NCBI GenBank assembly: GCA_039090855.1
Contig: CM077011.1
Coordinates: 38,335,501-38,399,500 of the forward strand
Source: Macrothele yani
Lineage: Eukaryota; Arthropoda; Arachnida; Araneae; Macrothelidae
Direction of reading: 5' to 3'
Length of the DNA stretch: 64,000 nt
Shown: piece after piece, positions 11,300 through 22,000 of the stretch
Position numbering within the stretch: position 1 is the first letter of the stretch
How the letters are laid out: the number at the start of each line of letters is the position of its first letter
Program-made: the position numbers and the translations under genes
Notes under the pieces: generated by a model
The model's input: the letters and a program-made list of their open reading frames with translations, nothing else
What the model was told of the DNA's origin: nothing
Databases searched by the model: none

Positions 11300-12841
11300 A
11301 TGAAATGAAATGTTACTTATTAGTTTCTATCATGATGCCTGTTTTTCATGTTAGAGATCAGATCTCACATATGCAAAACATACAAGGAGCTTTTGAATGT
11401 TGGGTCATATGGGTGGTGCCCCCTCCCCCGTGGGTGCACCACTGAAAGGACCGTTTCTCCCCATTCCATTGCCTACTCAGCACTGTTGGACTACCAAGTG
11501 ATTCCTGTGAAGACTAGACCTATGTGTGTGTTGCTTTTTTTTTTTTTTTTTTTGAAGACTCAAGACAGAAAGCATTTTGTGCTTGTTAGAAACACACACA
11601 CTGAGTGTATCTATCATTTAGCTGTTCTCTGAGACTCGGAGGTTAGCTTTTCAAAGGATGTCCATCTGCCAGATTAACATTTAACTGATAAAAACTAGAT
11701 GTTAAGGAGAAACAAAAAGTGTAACTACCAACCAGCCTTTGTCAAACATTCAGATTTTTAAAGAGATTGTTCATAAAATGGCATGAAGAATATCAAAAGA
11801 TGAGTGTTTTAAAAACTAATTACATTTTTTTTATTTACATTTGTAATTAAGTGACAGTATGTTATGACCTATGACCCTTAGCAAAGTGCTCAGTTTTTGC
11901 CATATTTGTAGTTGAACTATAAAGAACATCAAACTCTAATGTTCATAGTGATGACACCAGTTGAAGAACCTCGAAACAGGGCCAATCCCAGGTGTACTGC
12001 CATGTAATTATTATGACTTTATTTATTGAGATGCTTGCACCTGTGTTAAAACTGTATATTCAGATCATTGGAAACTGATGTTTTGGGTGTTGTTTGCCTT
12101 TGTTCCAGTGATTTGAATGCAGCATGTGCAGAGCTGGACCCTGGTGCTCAATTAGATTTGATGCCTGGGTTTTTTAGTCAGTACTGTATCCATGAAAGTG
12201 AGTTTTATCACTCACTTTCATGGATACAGTACTTTTTTTTTTAAATTATTCTAGATTTTGTGGATCAATAGAGTTAAAAAGGTTGTTTTTTTTCATGCCT
12301 TTTTAGTTCATAGTATTCAAAGTTTTCTTTTCAGTTTATTGGCTGCCTTTAGTTTAAAATATTGAGCTTTTATGTAATTGTGCTAATGGGTTTGCAATAA
12401 TTAACTTAGCATACATAACTTTCTAAAAAGTCCCTTCATTTTCAGAGAGTAAGTCTGATTTTCTGCACAGTTCTATTTTTGTATTGTTTGATCATCTTTA
12501 AAAGGTTGCATGTCTAAATAATAACTTAAAAAAATCTTATAAAGAAAGAGAACATTGTGAAACTATTTTAAAAATGTGCTATGCATTTTTTTTTCTTGCT
12601 CTGCATTCTGTTTTTCTTACTTTAATGCCTTAATACAAATTTCCATATTGCAGGTTTACCTCTCGTCTTTATCTTGTGCCTTTTTTTCATATGTTAAATT
12701 TTTGCTGTGTAACTATAAATATAATTAAAGTGCAGTGACTACAAAGTTTTTATTTTTTTTTTTAATTTTAATTTCACTTCTGTACATGTACTGTGTATAT
12801 TACTTTAAATGTCTTAGTTTGTTTTCCAATTTTTTTTTCAG
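11300..12841. other. Intron with one perfect hairpin
   Basis: AT-rich intron before the TM6 exon. Apart from the hairpin at 12181-12232 and homopolymers no structure was recognised. Confidence 0.5.
12181..12232. repeat. Perfect inverted repeat (hairpin)
   Basis: Arms of 22 bp (GTACTGTATCCATGAAAGTGAG at 12181-12202, its exact reverse complement at 12211-12232) around an 8-nt spacer. The internal 12-mer ATCCATGAAAGT recurs in another hairpin at 16153-16199. Confidence 0.85.
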
Positions 12842-12945
12842 GTATGGGGAGATGCAGCTGTACAGATTTTCTTTGCCCTAAGTCCTGCCTGGGGTGGATT
12901 AATCACATTGTCATCATATAACAAATTCCACAACAATTGCTACAA
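12842..12945 (+). CDS. GlyT-like SLC6 transporter exon: TM6
   Basis: Acceptor TTTTTTTTCAG| and donor |GTACTG; 34 codons plus two bases (phase 2 exit). It reads [20 protein letters not shown] then [31 protein letters not shown]...[10 protein letters not shown] is the TM6 signature of glycine transporters (GlyT1/GlyT2). The unwound middle of TM6 (SPAWGG) lines the substrate and Na+ sites in this family. The preceding exon ends in phase 0, so TM5 and TM6 join in frame. Confidence 0.93.
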
Positions 12946-13188
12946 GTACTGCTTTGTCTTTTTACTACTTGTTGTTAGTACTAAGAAGAAGAATACATTA
13001 TTTTTACGTTTTTCAATTCAGATTGTTCAAAACTAAGAATAATGAATATACATATAATAATGCAACACTTCTTTCTGATTGGTAAGAATAGAAAACCCAA
13101 CAAAATCTAGAACCTAACAAAATCCGTAAGACATGGCTGCCATTCTCCTGTCCTAAGAACAGATTTTTGTCTTTTGAAAATTTGGAAA
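12946..13188. other. Intron, nothing recognised
   Basis: Short AT-rich stretch between the TM6 exon and a SINE. The 25.4-kb intron starting here runs to 38378. Confidence 0.5.
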
Positions 13189-13199
13189 CCTGTCATGAT

Positions 13200-13450
13200 T
13201 ATAAATGGACAAAGTCATTGCTTTTTCCATGTTTATCTTTAACACACACAACCAAAAATTGTTATCTGGACACCACTGGGAATGAACCCCAGATCTCTCT
13301 ATAACTAGCAGAGTGCATTCGTCTTACGCTATGGTGACCAACAGTGGTGTCTGGATAACAATTTTTCTGTTGTGTGTGTTAAAGATAAATGTGGAAAGAG
13401 CGATGACTTTGTCTATTTACATTGTCTTCCACGTATTTAGAAGATTTTAC
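13200..13450 (-). mobile_element. Foldback tRNA-headed SINE
   Basis: A 251-bp insert flanked by an exact 11-bp duplication CCTGTCATGAT (13189-13199 and 13451-13461). About 78 bp on the left (13202-13278) is repeated as reverse complement on the right (13343-13424). The loop between the arms is tRNA-like on the - strand (13269-13353), with a box A-like TAGCGTAAGACG and a box B-like GGTTCATTCCC. The acceptor-like stem CACCACTG/CAGTGGTG is itself part of the long arm. The TSD length and tRNA promoter point to retroposition. The tail motif GTGGAAAGAGCGA...GACTTTGT resembles units at 17.2-18.1 kb. Confidence 0.7.
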
Positions 13451-13461
13451 CCTGTCATGAT

Positions 13462-14532
13462 AGTCAAATTGTTTTGAAACTCTGTTTCTCCTTTTCTTTT
13501 ACCCCTAAAGTTTATGCAAAATCATATTTCTGTAATCACTGAAATTGTGAAGTTGCATGATTTTACAAGTGTTCAAAATGTTTTAAAAAAGTTTGACACA
13601 ATTGCATACTTGACAGCTTTCCAAATTTTACTATTGTCTTCCATTCATTTCATTTCATTTATTTTGTTATGGGGTTACATTTGACTGTTACATTTCAAAA
13701 TTAATTTTATAACATATAGTATTAAGAAAAACAACATATAATGTGAATACTTATGTACAGGGTAACCACAGAACAGGAAATTGAGTAAAATGCTATTTAT
13801 ATATATATATATAGCCTGAGTGAATCCCAATTCTCCTAAAGTACGTAGTCAAGTCAAACCTCCTGCACATATAAAATTTACTCATATGTGGTCTGATTAA
13901 TAAATTTTATCATAGAATTTTTTTATTTTAATTTGTTAGCAAATATTTTTTTAGTTGCTTTCGAAAATAATTATAATTATTAATATGTGGTAATTGACAT
14001 GGTAGGTTATTCCATAACATCAATCCCTGGTAATCAATAAATCTTTTTCGGGTTAAAGTGTTAGGCATTGGTAACAAAAATGCATATCTATCTCTTGTTT
14101 GGTAGTCGTGACCTACAGTGTTCAGTTGAATTAAATGTTGATACCTATTCTCAGAAAAGCTTCAAGTTGAATTAAATGTTGATACCTATTCAGAAAAAGC
14201 TTCTTTCCAGATTTCACCACTTTTTTTTTTTTTATGGAAGTTCGCTAGATGTCAATGTGTAGGCCAAATTTCTGAATTGGCAAAAACACCCATTCTAGTG
14301 GGAATGAGACTATTCCACAATTTTCCGCTTTTTGAATATTTCTGGCAAATCTATTTTGTGTATATTTTTCTCTTTCTGTATGTATTCCTCGTTTTTAATC
14401 ATTTCTGATAATGTTCTTCAGTTCTCATTTTTTCGTAATGTACAGAAGGGAGACTTTCTATTTTTTAAATAATTTTTCTTAATGAAATGCACGTTTTCCT
14501 ATTTTGTACAGTCTCTCCTTCAAAATAAATCA
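13462..14532. other. Intron, nothing recognised apart from a tandem duplication
   Basis: AT-rich. A roughly 44-bp direct duplication (AGTTGAATTAAATGTTGATA twice) lies at 14120-14206. Confidence 0.5.
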
Positions 14533-14750
14533 GCCATCCCAGTGGTGCAGTAGTCTAAACGATGGCTTCTGATAATTCTTTCGAAAGGGGTCCAAGTTTG
14601 AATCCCGATGAGGCATGGATGTTGTATTTGTCTTACGGCACTGGTTCTCTTCCTTCCTGGGAACCAGTGGCCTTAAATGAGGGATGGGCAATTGCTTATA
14701 GCCTATTGAGTTGCTCACGGTGGTCATTAAACCTCCAATTAAAAAATAAT
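14533..14750 (+). mobile_element. tRNA-derived SINE, copy 1 (diverged)
   Basis: About 218 bp. Pol III box A (TGGTGCAGTAG) and box B (AGTTTGAATCCC) are in the first 80 bp. A non-tRNA body follows (GGCATGGATGTTG, CCTGGGAACCAGTGGC, GAGTTGCTCACGGTGGTC) and it ends in an AATTAAAAAATAATTAAA tail. Same family as copies at 39.2, 39.5, 51.4 and 58.3 kb. Several substitutions in both boxes mark it as old. Confidence 0.85.
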
Positions 14751-15309
14751 TAAATCGACGGAGCTCAGTTTTACCCTCCCTCCCTAATTTTGTATGTGAA
14801 ATTCAACTTCAAACTCTGTGCCCATTTTGCTCACCTGTAAAATCATTATCACAGCAGAGTGAGCTACTGCAATACAGGTTTTTGGAAGTAATTTTACTTA
14901 AAATGCATATTTTGCCACATTCCTTAGACAGCCTTTGCTACATAAAGAAGCCATTTTGTTAATGAAATTCAAATTCAAAATGCCTCTTTTTTCACATTGT
15001 CCATAGAAAAAGATTGCATATCACGATATATAGCAACGGACAGTTTGAAGTTCCGATTTTGAACTTTCATTTCTCGTCAAACGAAAGGGAAAATGCTTGC
15101 ACTTATCATTCTTGGATTCAACAAACAATGATTAAGGAATAGTAAAATATTCATTTTCAGCAAAATTAAAGTTTAAAATGAATGCGATATTGCTGCTTCT
15201 TACTCTGCTGTGAATATAACTGTATGGATCATGGATATAGTACTATTCAGTGTTTTGTCTATAAAGCTGTAAAGTTGGGGGGTGTGTGTGTGTGTGGGGG
15301 GGGTAATTA
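14751..15309. other. Intron, nothing recognised
   Basis: AT-rich, ending in a short G/T run (15275-15303). Confidence 0.5.
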
Positions 15310-16152
15310 TATCAGGTCATTCCGCAAATGATGGATAATTTTCTGAGGTGCCACATTAAACTAGTCCACAATGCTTGCACACCAACCCGTTCACATCCCC
15401 ATTTGTACGAGTTGAAGGGCGACTCAGATGCCACATACACGCCATAATCGGTTGAGCTGCAGTCGTTGCTACTTGTGTGAGAGTGGTCTGTATTACAACA
15501 TGTTAGGAAGGAGTGAGTTGCAGGTGATTCTGCTTCACACGTTCAAATTGGGTCATAATGCTGCACAAATCTACCGTAATGTGGTCGAGACATGGGGTGA
15601 GGAGGTAACATGTACTGTTCGTTGATGGTTTGGAAAGTTTCGTTCTGGTGACATTGAGCCCACAAGATGAGGAGGGCAGAGGATGACATTCAGTCATTGA
15701 TAATGACGCTCTGAAGGCAAATGTGGAGGCAAATCCTTGTGTCTCAGTCAGAGAACTTGCCAAACAGTACAATGTGTTGGTGTCAACCATTTCCAAACAT
15801 CTTAACCGAATTGGCAAGGTCAAGAAGCTCTTTACGTGGGTCCCACACAAAGTGATGGAGCATCAGAAACTACAACAATTTGAGATGTACAGTAACCTCC
15901 TGCTTTGCAATGGAAAGGAGCCCCTACTTGATCACATCATAACCTGTGATGAAAAGTGGGTGCTATATGACAACTGTAAGCGATCTGGATAGTGGCTGAA
16001 CCATGGTGAACCACCAAAACAACATCCTAAACCAGTGATGGACAAAGTACGGCCTGTGACAGGATTCTAAATGCTATAATTTTTGTATTGTTTTTAATCA
16101 GGAAAAACGGGGGAAATGCATTTCGTACTCGATTGCTCACTAATTAATGTGC

Positions 16153-16199
16153 TAACCATCCATGAAAGTTGCATTAAAAACAACTTTCATGGATGGTTA
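16153..16199. repeat. Perfect inverted repeat
   Basis: 19-bp arms (TAACCATCCATGAAAGTTG and its reverse complement) around a 9-nt A-rich spacer, inside the hAT-like element. A less perfect TTAACA...TGTTAA foldback follows directly to 16245. Confidence 0.85.
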
Positions 16200-16260
16200 A
16201 CACCATTCATGATCAACAGTTAATTGTTAATCATGAACAGTGTTAATGCAAGGATGCTTT

Positions 16261-16327
16261 GCTATCAAAATCGTTACTCTCATCCCAGTGTTACCTACAG
16301 TTGGTTGAGAGTAATGATTTTGATAGC
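16261..16327. repeat. Near-perfect inverted repeat
   Basis: 21-bp arms (GCTATCAAAATCGTTACTCTC at the left, one mismatch to the reverse complement at 16307-16327) around a 25-nt spacer. Confidence 0.8.
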
Positions 16328-17218
16328 AAGCCCTGGCAGCCAACATTTGCTGGTGTAGTCTGGTTCAGGTTTTAAGACTGGCAACTGCACTAGTTTAGGT
16401 TGTGAAACTGGCAACTTCAACTATGCCCCACCTCACTTCCATTTGCCGTTAGCTGTGGGTGGGCGAGTAATCAAGTTTTGCAAATTTGATTTCTCATGCC
16501 CAGAAGGTTATCGCCATGTTTGCATCTTCATACGTGTGTGTGAGCAAGTGTTTTCTACTTTGAAACTTAGAAAAAGTGGTGTTTGAAACAGACTGACTGA
16601 CAGACATTTGGCTTTCTTCCTGAGGGTCACCTCGTCCCAGTTGCAACGAGACTATGAAAAGTTGTTAGATAGAAGCACAGTCAGAGTTCCACTCATCCCA
16701 CACTTCTTCATATACACTACCTACAGTGCATAAATAACAGGCAAATACCTGGTAATATAACAATAGTTTTGTAAAATTTGCCATTTTATTATTTTGATGA
16801 AAAAAACAAAACATGTTGGCCTGCCTCATGTATTTGTTCTTTTCTTTTGGCCCACTCCCATAAAAGTTTGCCCACCACTGTCCTAAACCAAGGTTGATGC
16901 CAAAGAAGGTTTTGTTGGCAGTGTGGTGGACTGTTCATGGTGTCATACACTGCAGGTTCTTGAATGCTGGTGAAAGCATTACCTCAGTCATATAATGTGA
17001 AGGAATTGACAGAATGCACCAGTTGTGTTCCAAACAGCAATCTTTGGTGAACATGAAGGGGTCCTATCCTCCTCCATGATAATGCAAACTCACATATATA
17101 TCACAAATGATAAAACAGAAACTACACTGAGGTTCGAAACCTCCCACATCCACCCTACTTCAAACAAAGGTCTTCTCTCTTTCCACGTTTATAAGTGAGT
17201 CACGGAAAAATTTTCATT

Positions 17219-17291
17219 GGCCGCCACCGGGAATCGAACCCAGGGTCTTCCAGTTACGCGCCGGATGTGCTTCCACTACACCACAGCGCCC
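17219..17291 (-). repeat. tRNA-like block, unit 1 (SINE promoter)
   Basis: On the - strand: GGCGCTGTGGTGTAGTGGAA, ... GGTTCGATTCCCGGTGGCGG. Boxes A and B are both intact and the acceptor ends can pair. Part of a repeat unit, not a free-standing tRNA gene. Confidence 0.7.
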
Positions 17292-17618
17292 TCTAATTCC
17301 TCCAGACTCGCACACGCAAACTGCCAAGCAAATTTGGCAGGCCGCCTCTTGGAGCCCTGCACAATGCTGGGGATTCACCAAAGATGGTAAGCTGCAACTG
17401 AACAAATAATTACAAGGCGAATGAATAATTAATAGAAGCGAAGACCTTTGTTTGATGTTCCTGGTCCACTTCAAATGTCTGTATTAATTCGCCTTGTAAT
17501 TATTTCTTCAGTTGCTGCTTACCATCTTTGATGAATCCCCAGCATTGTGCGGGGCTCCAGGAGGCGGCCTGCCAAATTTGCTTGGCAGTTAGCGTGTGTG
17601 AGTCTGGAGGAATTAGAG

Positions 17619-17691
17619 ACCGCTGCGGTGTAGTGAAAGCATATCCGGCGCGTAACTGGAAGACCCTGGTTTCGATTCCCGGTGGCGGCCA
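17619..17691 (+). repeat. tRNA-like block, unit 2
   Basis: GACCGCTGCGGTGTAGTGAA at the 5' side and TTTCGATTCCCGGTGGCGGC at the 3' side, with a CGCGTAA anticodon-loop-like segment. Acceptor-like ends CCGC/GCGG pair. Confidence 0.7.
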
Positions 17692-17918
17692 ATGAGAATT
17701 TTTCCGTGACTCACTTATAAACGTGGGAAGAGCAAAGACCTTTGTTTGATGTTCCAGGTCCACATCAAATGTCTGTATTAATTATTCATTCGCCTTGTAA
17801 TTATTCCTTCAGTTGCTGCTTACCATCTTGGGTGAATCCCCAGAATTGTGCAGGGCTCCAAGAGGCGGCCTGCCAAATTTGCTTGGCAGTTAGCGTGTGC
17901 GAGTCTGGAGGAATTCGA

Positions 17919-17992
17919 GGCCACTGTGGTGTAGTGGAAGCATATCCGGCGCTTAACTGAAAGACCCTGGTTTCGATTCCCGGTGGCGGCCA
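17919..17992 (+). repeat. tRNA-like block, unit 3
   Basis: Same block about 300 bp downstream of unit 2, with GGCCACTGTGGTGTAGTGGA and TTTCGATTCCCGGTGGCGGC. CGCTTAA replaces CGCGTAA in the loop. Confidence 0.7.
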
Positions 17993-18388
17993 ATGAGAAT
18001 TTTTCCGTGACTCACTTATAAATGTGGAAAGAGCGAAGACCTTTGTTTGATGTTCCTGGTCCACATGAAATGTCTGTATTAATTATTCCACCCTACTTGC
18101 CTGATTTGGCACCTACCAATTTCCACCTGTTCATGCACTTTAGCAATCACCTCAAGTACAGGACCTTGAGAAACCAAGTGAAGGCCAAAATTGCATTCCA
18201 GGATTTTCTTGCATCCATGGAGTCGGATTTCTTCTGGACTGGCATTGGAGCACTTGTCACTCACTGGCAGAGGTTATGTGTAGCTGCTGAAGGCACCTTT
18301 TTCAAATGAACTAAGGTTGTGTGCTATGAGGTATGTCTCTTTCATTTTTACCCTCCAAATCAGCCATTATTTTCTAAATGACCTGGTA

Positions 18389-19022
18389 TGTATATGTATT
18401 TCTTTCCTCATTGATTCATAAGGACCAATTCCTCACATTGAGTGTGCCTCAATTTTCAGTCTTGGCTTGAGCACCTTAGTGACACTCACATGTAAAACCA
18501 TTCTGGTAATATTTCTGCTGTCATTTAATGCATTGGTACTATTGATTAAAGAAACCTCTGTAGTCTTAGTTATAAAAGTAACCCACAGATGGCAGCACAC
18601 CAAGAATGACTTTCAGAAGATTTAAGTTCCTTGCTGCAATATAAACAATACTTACAAATAGTCACATTTTGCTGGCCAAAAATTAATGCCTCATAAATTT
18701 GTTTCAAAAAGTTGCTCCTTATGATTTTTAATCTTCTGCCACCAAAGAATTCTGCTAAGTTAGACTCTAAATGGTAACAGGCTTTTCCACTTTGTTTCTC
18801 ATTTCACCTTTTTGCAGACCATATTTTTTGGGGCACGAGTTTCAGTCTATGAAATTTTATCTATGACTCACAGAGAAGTGTTAAAATCCTGCATTGTGAA
18901 GTTCCGTAAATTCTTCAGCTGTATGGATGAATTGTTAAACCAGGTTGAACACAATTCTTAATGACATCTATAAAAGTTTCTGCATTCCAAATTGGAAATT
19001 ACTTCAAAAACATCTCATTACT
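18389..19022. other. Intron, contains one exon-like frame
   Basis: No repeat recognised. The segment 18822-18948 has a C/T-rich acceptor (CCTTTTTGCAG), 42 open codons (FFGARVSVYEILSMTHREV...) and a weak CAG|GTTGAA donor. It matches no family I know and no SLC6 segment. Confidence 0.4.
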
Positions 19023-22000
19023 TTCTCTACATCATCATCATTCATCATTGTCAACCATTATCAATCCACTGCTGGACGAATGTCTCCCCAAGTTTCCTCC
19101 ACAATGGGCTGTCTTGTGCCAGTCTCCTCCATGTCACTCCCGCATACTTTCGAATTTCATCCACCCATCTCCCATGTGGTCTTCTTCTGGGTCTTTTCCT
19201 GTCCCTTGGAATCCAATCTAAAATTTCGGCTGTCTATCGATGGTCTGTCCTTCTGGCAGTATGTCCCGCCCATTGCCATTTCAGGGATTTAACTCTGATC
19301 ATGATGTCTTCCACTCTTGTCATTTTTTGGATCCACGAGTTCCTCTTCTTATCTCTCTTGGTTACACCAAGCATGCCACCTCTCCAAGCTTCTTTGAGTT
19401 GTCTGCAGTCTTTGTATGTCTCTTTTAGTTAAGGTCCACGTCTCTGCACCATACGTAAGCACTGGAAGGATGCATTGAATAAACACTCTTTTTTTAAGAC
19501 ATAATGGCATATTGCTCTTGAAAATTATGCTGTGTCTTCCAAAAGTTCTCCAGGCAAGTTTTGTACGTCGATTAATTTCTTCATCAATGTGACCCTCACT
19601 TGACATCTGCTGTCCAAGATAAATGTACACATCTGTTATCTCCAGCTTTTCTCCATCAATCGATAAATCTTCATTTCTGGTAAAAACATTGGATATCACT
19701 TTTATCTTCTGAAAGTTCATTTTTAATCCCACTTCTTTACTCTTGTCAGCAAGTTCCTGGTTCATACTCTGCAGCTCTGATGGGGTAGTTGCAAAAATGA
19801 CTACGTTATCAGCAAAACAAAGGTGGGTTAAATAATCTCTATTAATCTTTATCCCTTTGTTTTCCCAGTTCAGTGATTGAAAGACAGTTTGCAATGTGGC
19901 ATTAAAGAGCTTCGGAGATATGGTGTCACTTTGTCTCACTCCCTTTCCAATTTTTATGTGTGTTTTATTTTCAAACTGCCGAATCTTTGCATTTTCATAG
20001 ATGTTATTAATAATATTAATGTATGCATCTTCAATACTGCAGGATTTCAGAGCCATTGTAACTGTTGATGGTTTCACCGAATCAAAGGTTTTTTCATAAT
20101 CGATAAAAGCCATGCACAATGAAAGTTCATATTCCCTCGCTCTTTCAATTAGTTCTCTCAGTACGTGGATATGATCTATTGTGCTGTAGCCACTCCTGAA
20201 TTCAGCTTGTTCTCTCGGTTAGGCCATGTCCAGTGTTACCTTCAAGCAGTGTGAAAGAACTTTAGTGAAGATTTTATAAACCACTGATAGGAGGCTGATA
20301 TGATAAGTCTTTAGTTCCTGAGATCCTCAATATCACCTTTTTTATGTAGCAGGATCATTGTAGCATTGTTCCAATCCTCAGAAATCTTTCCTTCATTAAG
20401 GCATCGAGTGAAAATTTGGGCGAGTACTGTTTCGATTTCTCCACTTGCTTCTTGTATGATGTCTACAGTAATTCCATCTTCTCCTGGAGCTTTCCCCTGC
20501 TTCATGTTCTTGATTGCATGTGCAACTTCTGCTGGGAGGACTGGAAGAACTCTGGTACTGGTACCTTTCATGATGTCTGGAGTAGACGTATCATCCCTTT
20601 CATATAATTTGGAGTAGAAATCTTTCACTCTTGTCAAAATTTCGCCTCTATTTCTTGTTATAGAACTATCCTTTTTTCTCAGTGCCATAATCTGTTTTCT
20701 TCCCTTACTGAGATGTCCCCTTGCTATCTTTAGGCTTTGGTTGTTTTCAATTGCTTTCCTCACTAGTTCACAGTTGAATTTCCTTATGTCTTAAGTGATA
20801 CTTTTTCGTGCTGTCTTGCATAGCTCTATATATTCCACTTTGGAAGTCACATCTTCTTTAGTTGTCCTCATCTCTCTTCTTTTTGCATCAACATTTTGGT
20901 TTTCCCTGATAATTTGTTCACATGCAACTTGTTCTTAGACCCAGCTAAGTTTGTTGCTGTTTCCATAAGAGCTTTGCTTACTTTTCTGTTAACTTCAGAA
21001 ATATCCACTTCTTCCAATGTTAGGCTTTCTAAAGCAGAGAATCTGTTCTTCAGTTCCAACTTGAAGGTATTATGGTGTTTTTTAAGGTTGGTTATGTCAA
21101 TACATTTTGTTTGTCTTATGAGCTTGCCACATTCAAGTTTAGTGTTGAGGTGCATTTTACATCTCGCCGATCTATGGTCACTACCTGTGTTGAACTTGTT
21201 TAGCACACTGCAGTCTTCTATGACGAATTTTTTGTTACACATAATAAAATCAATTTCACTTGTCATCCCATTTGGATGTCTCGATGTCCATTTCCTGTGT
21301 GGCTTTTTCTTGAAAAAGGAGTTCTAGATGAAAAACCCTTCTGCATCTGCAAACTCAACGAGAGTATTTCCACGCTGGTTTCTGTTGCCATGACCGAATT
21401 TACCTACTGAAGTTTCATTCTGTTGCCGTTGCCCTATTTTTGCATTGAAATCTCCCATAATTATCTTCAAGTGCTGCTTACCTTTATTATTTAGATCACG
21501 AATTTCCTCATAAAATTCTTCAATTTCTTCTTCAGGATGACTTGTGGTGGGTGCATCAGTTTGAATAATCTGAGCTTTGTATCTTCTCGAGAGTTGGATA
21601 ACGAGTCGTGCAGCTCTGTCAGAGGAACTTTCAACTTCTACAACTTTATCCTTCAGTTTCTTGTTTATTATAAATCCAACACCACTAGTTCTGCCAGTAT
21701 CTGTCCCACGATAGTAGAAGAGATGTCCACTTTTCAATTCAATGAGATCTTCTCCTTTTCTCCTTACCTCATTTGCCCTGATGATGTCCCTCTTGATCCT
21801 TTGTAGTTCCTCTTCCAATTCAAGAATCCTTGAATCAGAAGATAGGGAGCGTCCATTATACATAGCCAAGGTCAGCATCAGATGGCAGCCTAGTCCGGTC
21901 CTCCGGTGATTCTTAGCACCCTCTGCCTTCATGTCGCACTGGCCGCTGCCTTGGCCAGGTATATTCCAGCTGCTGGAAACTGTGGACCAAGATTTAAGTT

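Larger units (their letters stand above)
16033..16880. mobile_element. hAT-like non-autonomous element with internal foldbacks
   Basis: 848 bp. Left end CAGTGATGGACAAAGTACGG, right end in reverse complement CAGTGGTGGGCAAACTTTTA. It is flanked by an exact 8-bp duplication TCCTAAAC (16025-16032 and 16881-16888), as hAT elements make. The joined mariner reading frame across the duplication (HPKP|RLMPKK) confirms the insertion. No transposase frame. It contains two hairpins (16153-16199 and 16261-16327). Confidence 0.85.
17161..18086. mobile_element. Composite insert of three tRNA-headed units (one -, two +)
   Basis: 926 bp flanked by an exact 12-bp duplication TCCACCCTACTT (17149-17160 and 18087-18098). 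It contains three copies of a roughly 300-bp unit: the first on the - strand, then two head-to-tail on the + strand, so the first two are inverted and the last two tandem. Each unit has a tRNA-like block plus a constant part (TTTGATGTTC, GTCCACAT, AATGTCTGTATTAATT, ATTCGCCTTGTAATTATT, GCTGCTTACCATCTT, GCGGCCTGCCAAATTTGCTT). The TSD length fits LINE-driven retroposition of the whole block into the mariner gene. Confidence 0.75.
15503..18309 (+). pseudogene. mariner transposase, DD34D type, interrupted
   Basis: Three segments. 15503-16024: SELQVILLHTFKLGHNAAQI (helix-turn-helix start), SVRELAKQYNVLVSTISKHL, then ITCDEKWVLYD with the first catalytic Asp. 16889-17148: PKKVLLAVWWTVHGVIHC and LLHDNANSH with the second Asp. 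18099-18309: LPDLAPTNFHLF, where the third Asp is replaced by Asn, then WQRLCVAAEGTFFK and stop. Stops and frameshifts occur around 15625, 15670 and 17000. The closest type is the SETMAR/irritans-like mariner. The Asn change alone would abolish cutting. Confidence 0.82.
15312..18386 (+). mobile_element. mariner element, broken by two later insertions
   Basis: TIRs TCAGGTCATTCCGCAAATGA (left) and CCAGGTCATTTAGAAAATAA (right, reverse complement) with TA at 15310-15311 and 18387-18388. The mariner itself accounts for about 1.28 kb. It has been split by a hAT-like element (16033-16880) and by a tRNA-headed composite (17161-18086), each with its own TSD, giving the order mariner first, then the two inserts. 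Confidence 0.85.

Noticed and set aside
17219..17992. Three functional tRNA genes
   Set aside because: They lie at fixed places in ~300-bp repeat units inside an insert with a TSD, and their stems are imperfect. They are SINE heads.
19240..19432. Forward-strand frames over the RTE copies (also 22144-22583, 23765-24400)
   Set aside because: Antisense shadows of the RTE coding sequence; the - strand translations carry the family motifs.
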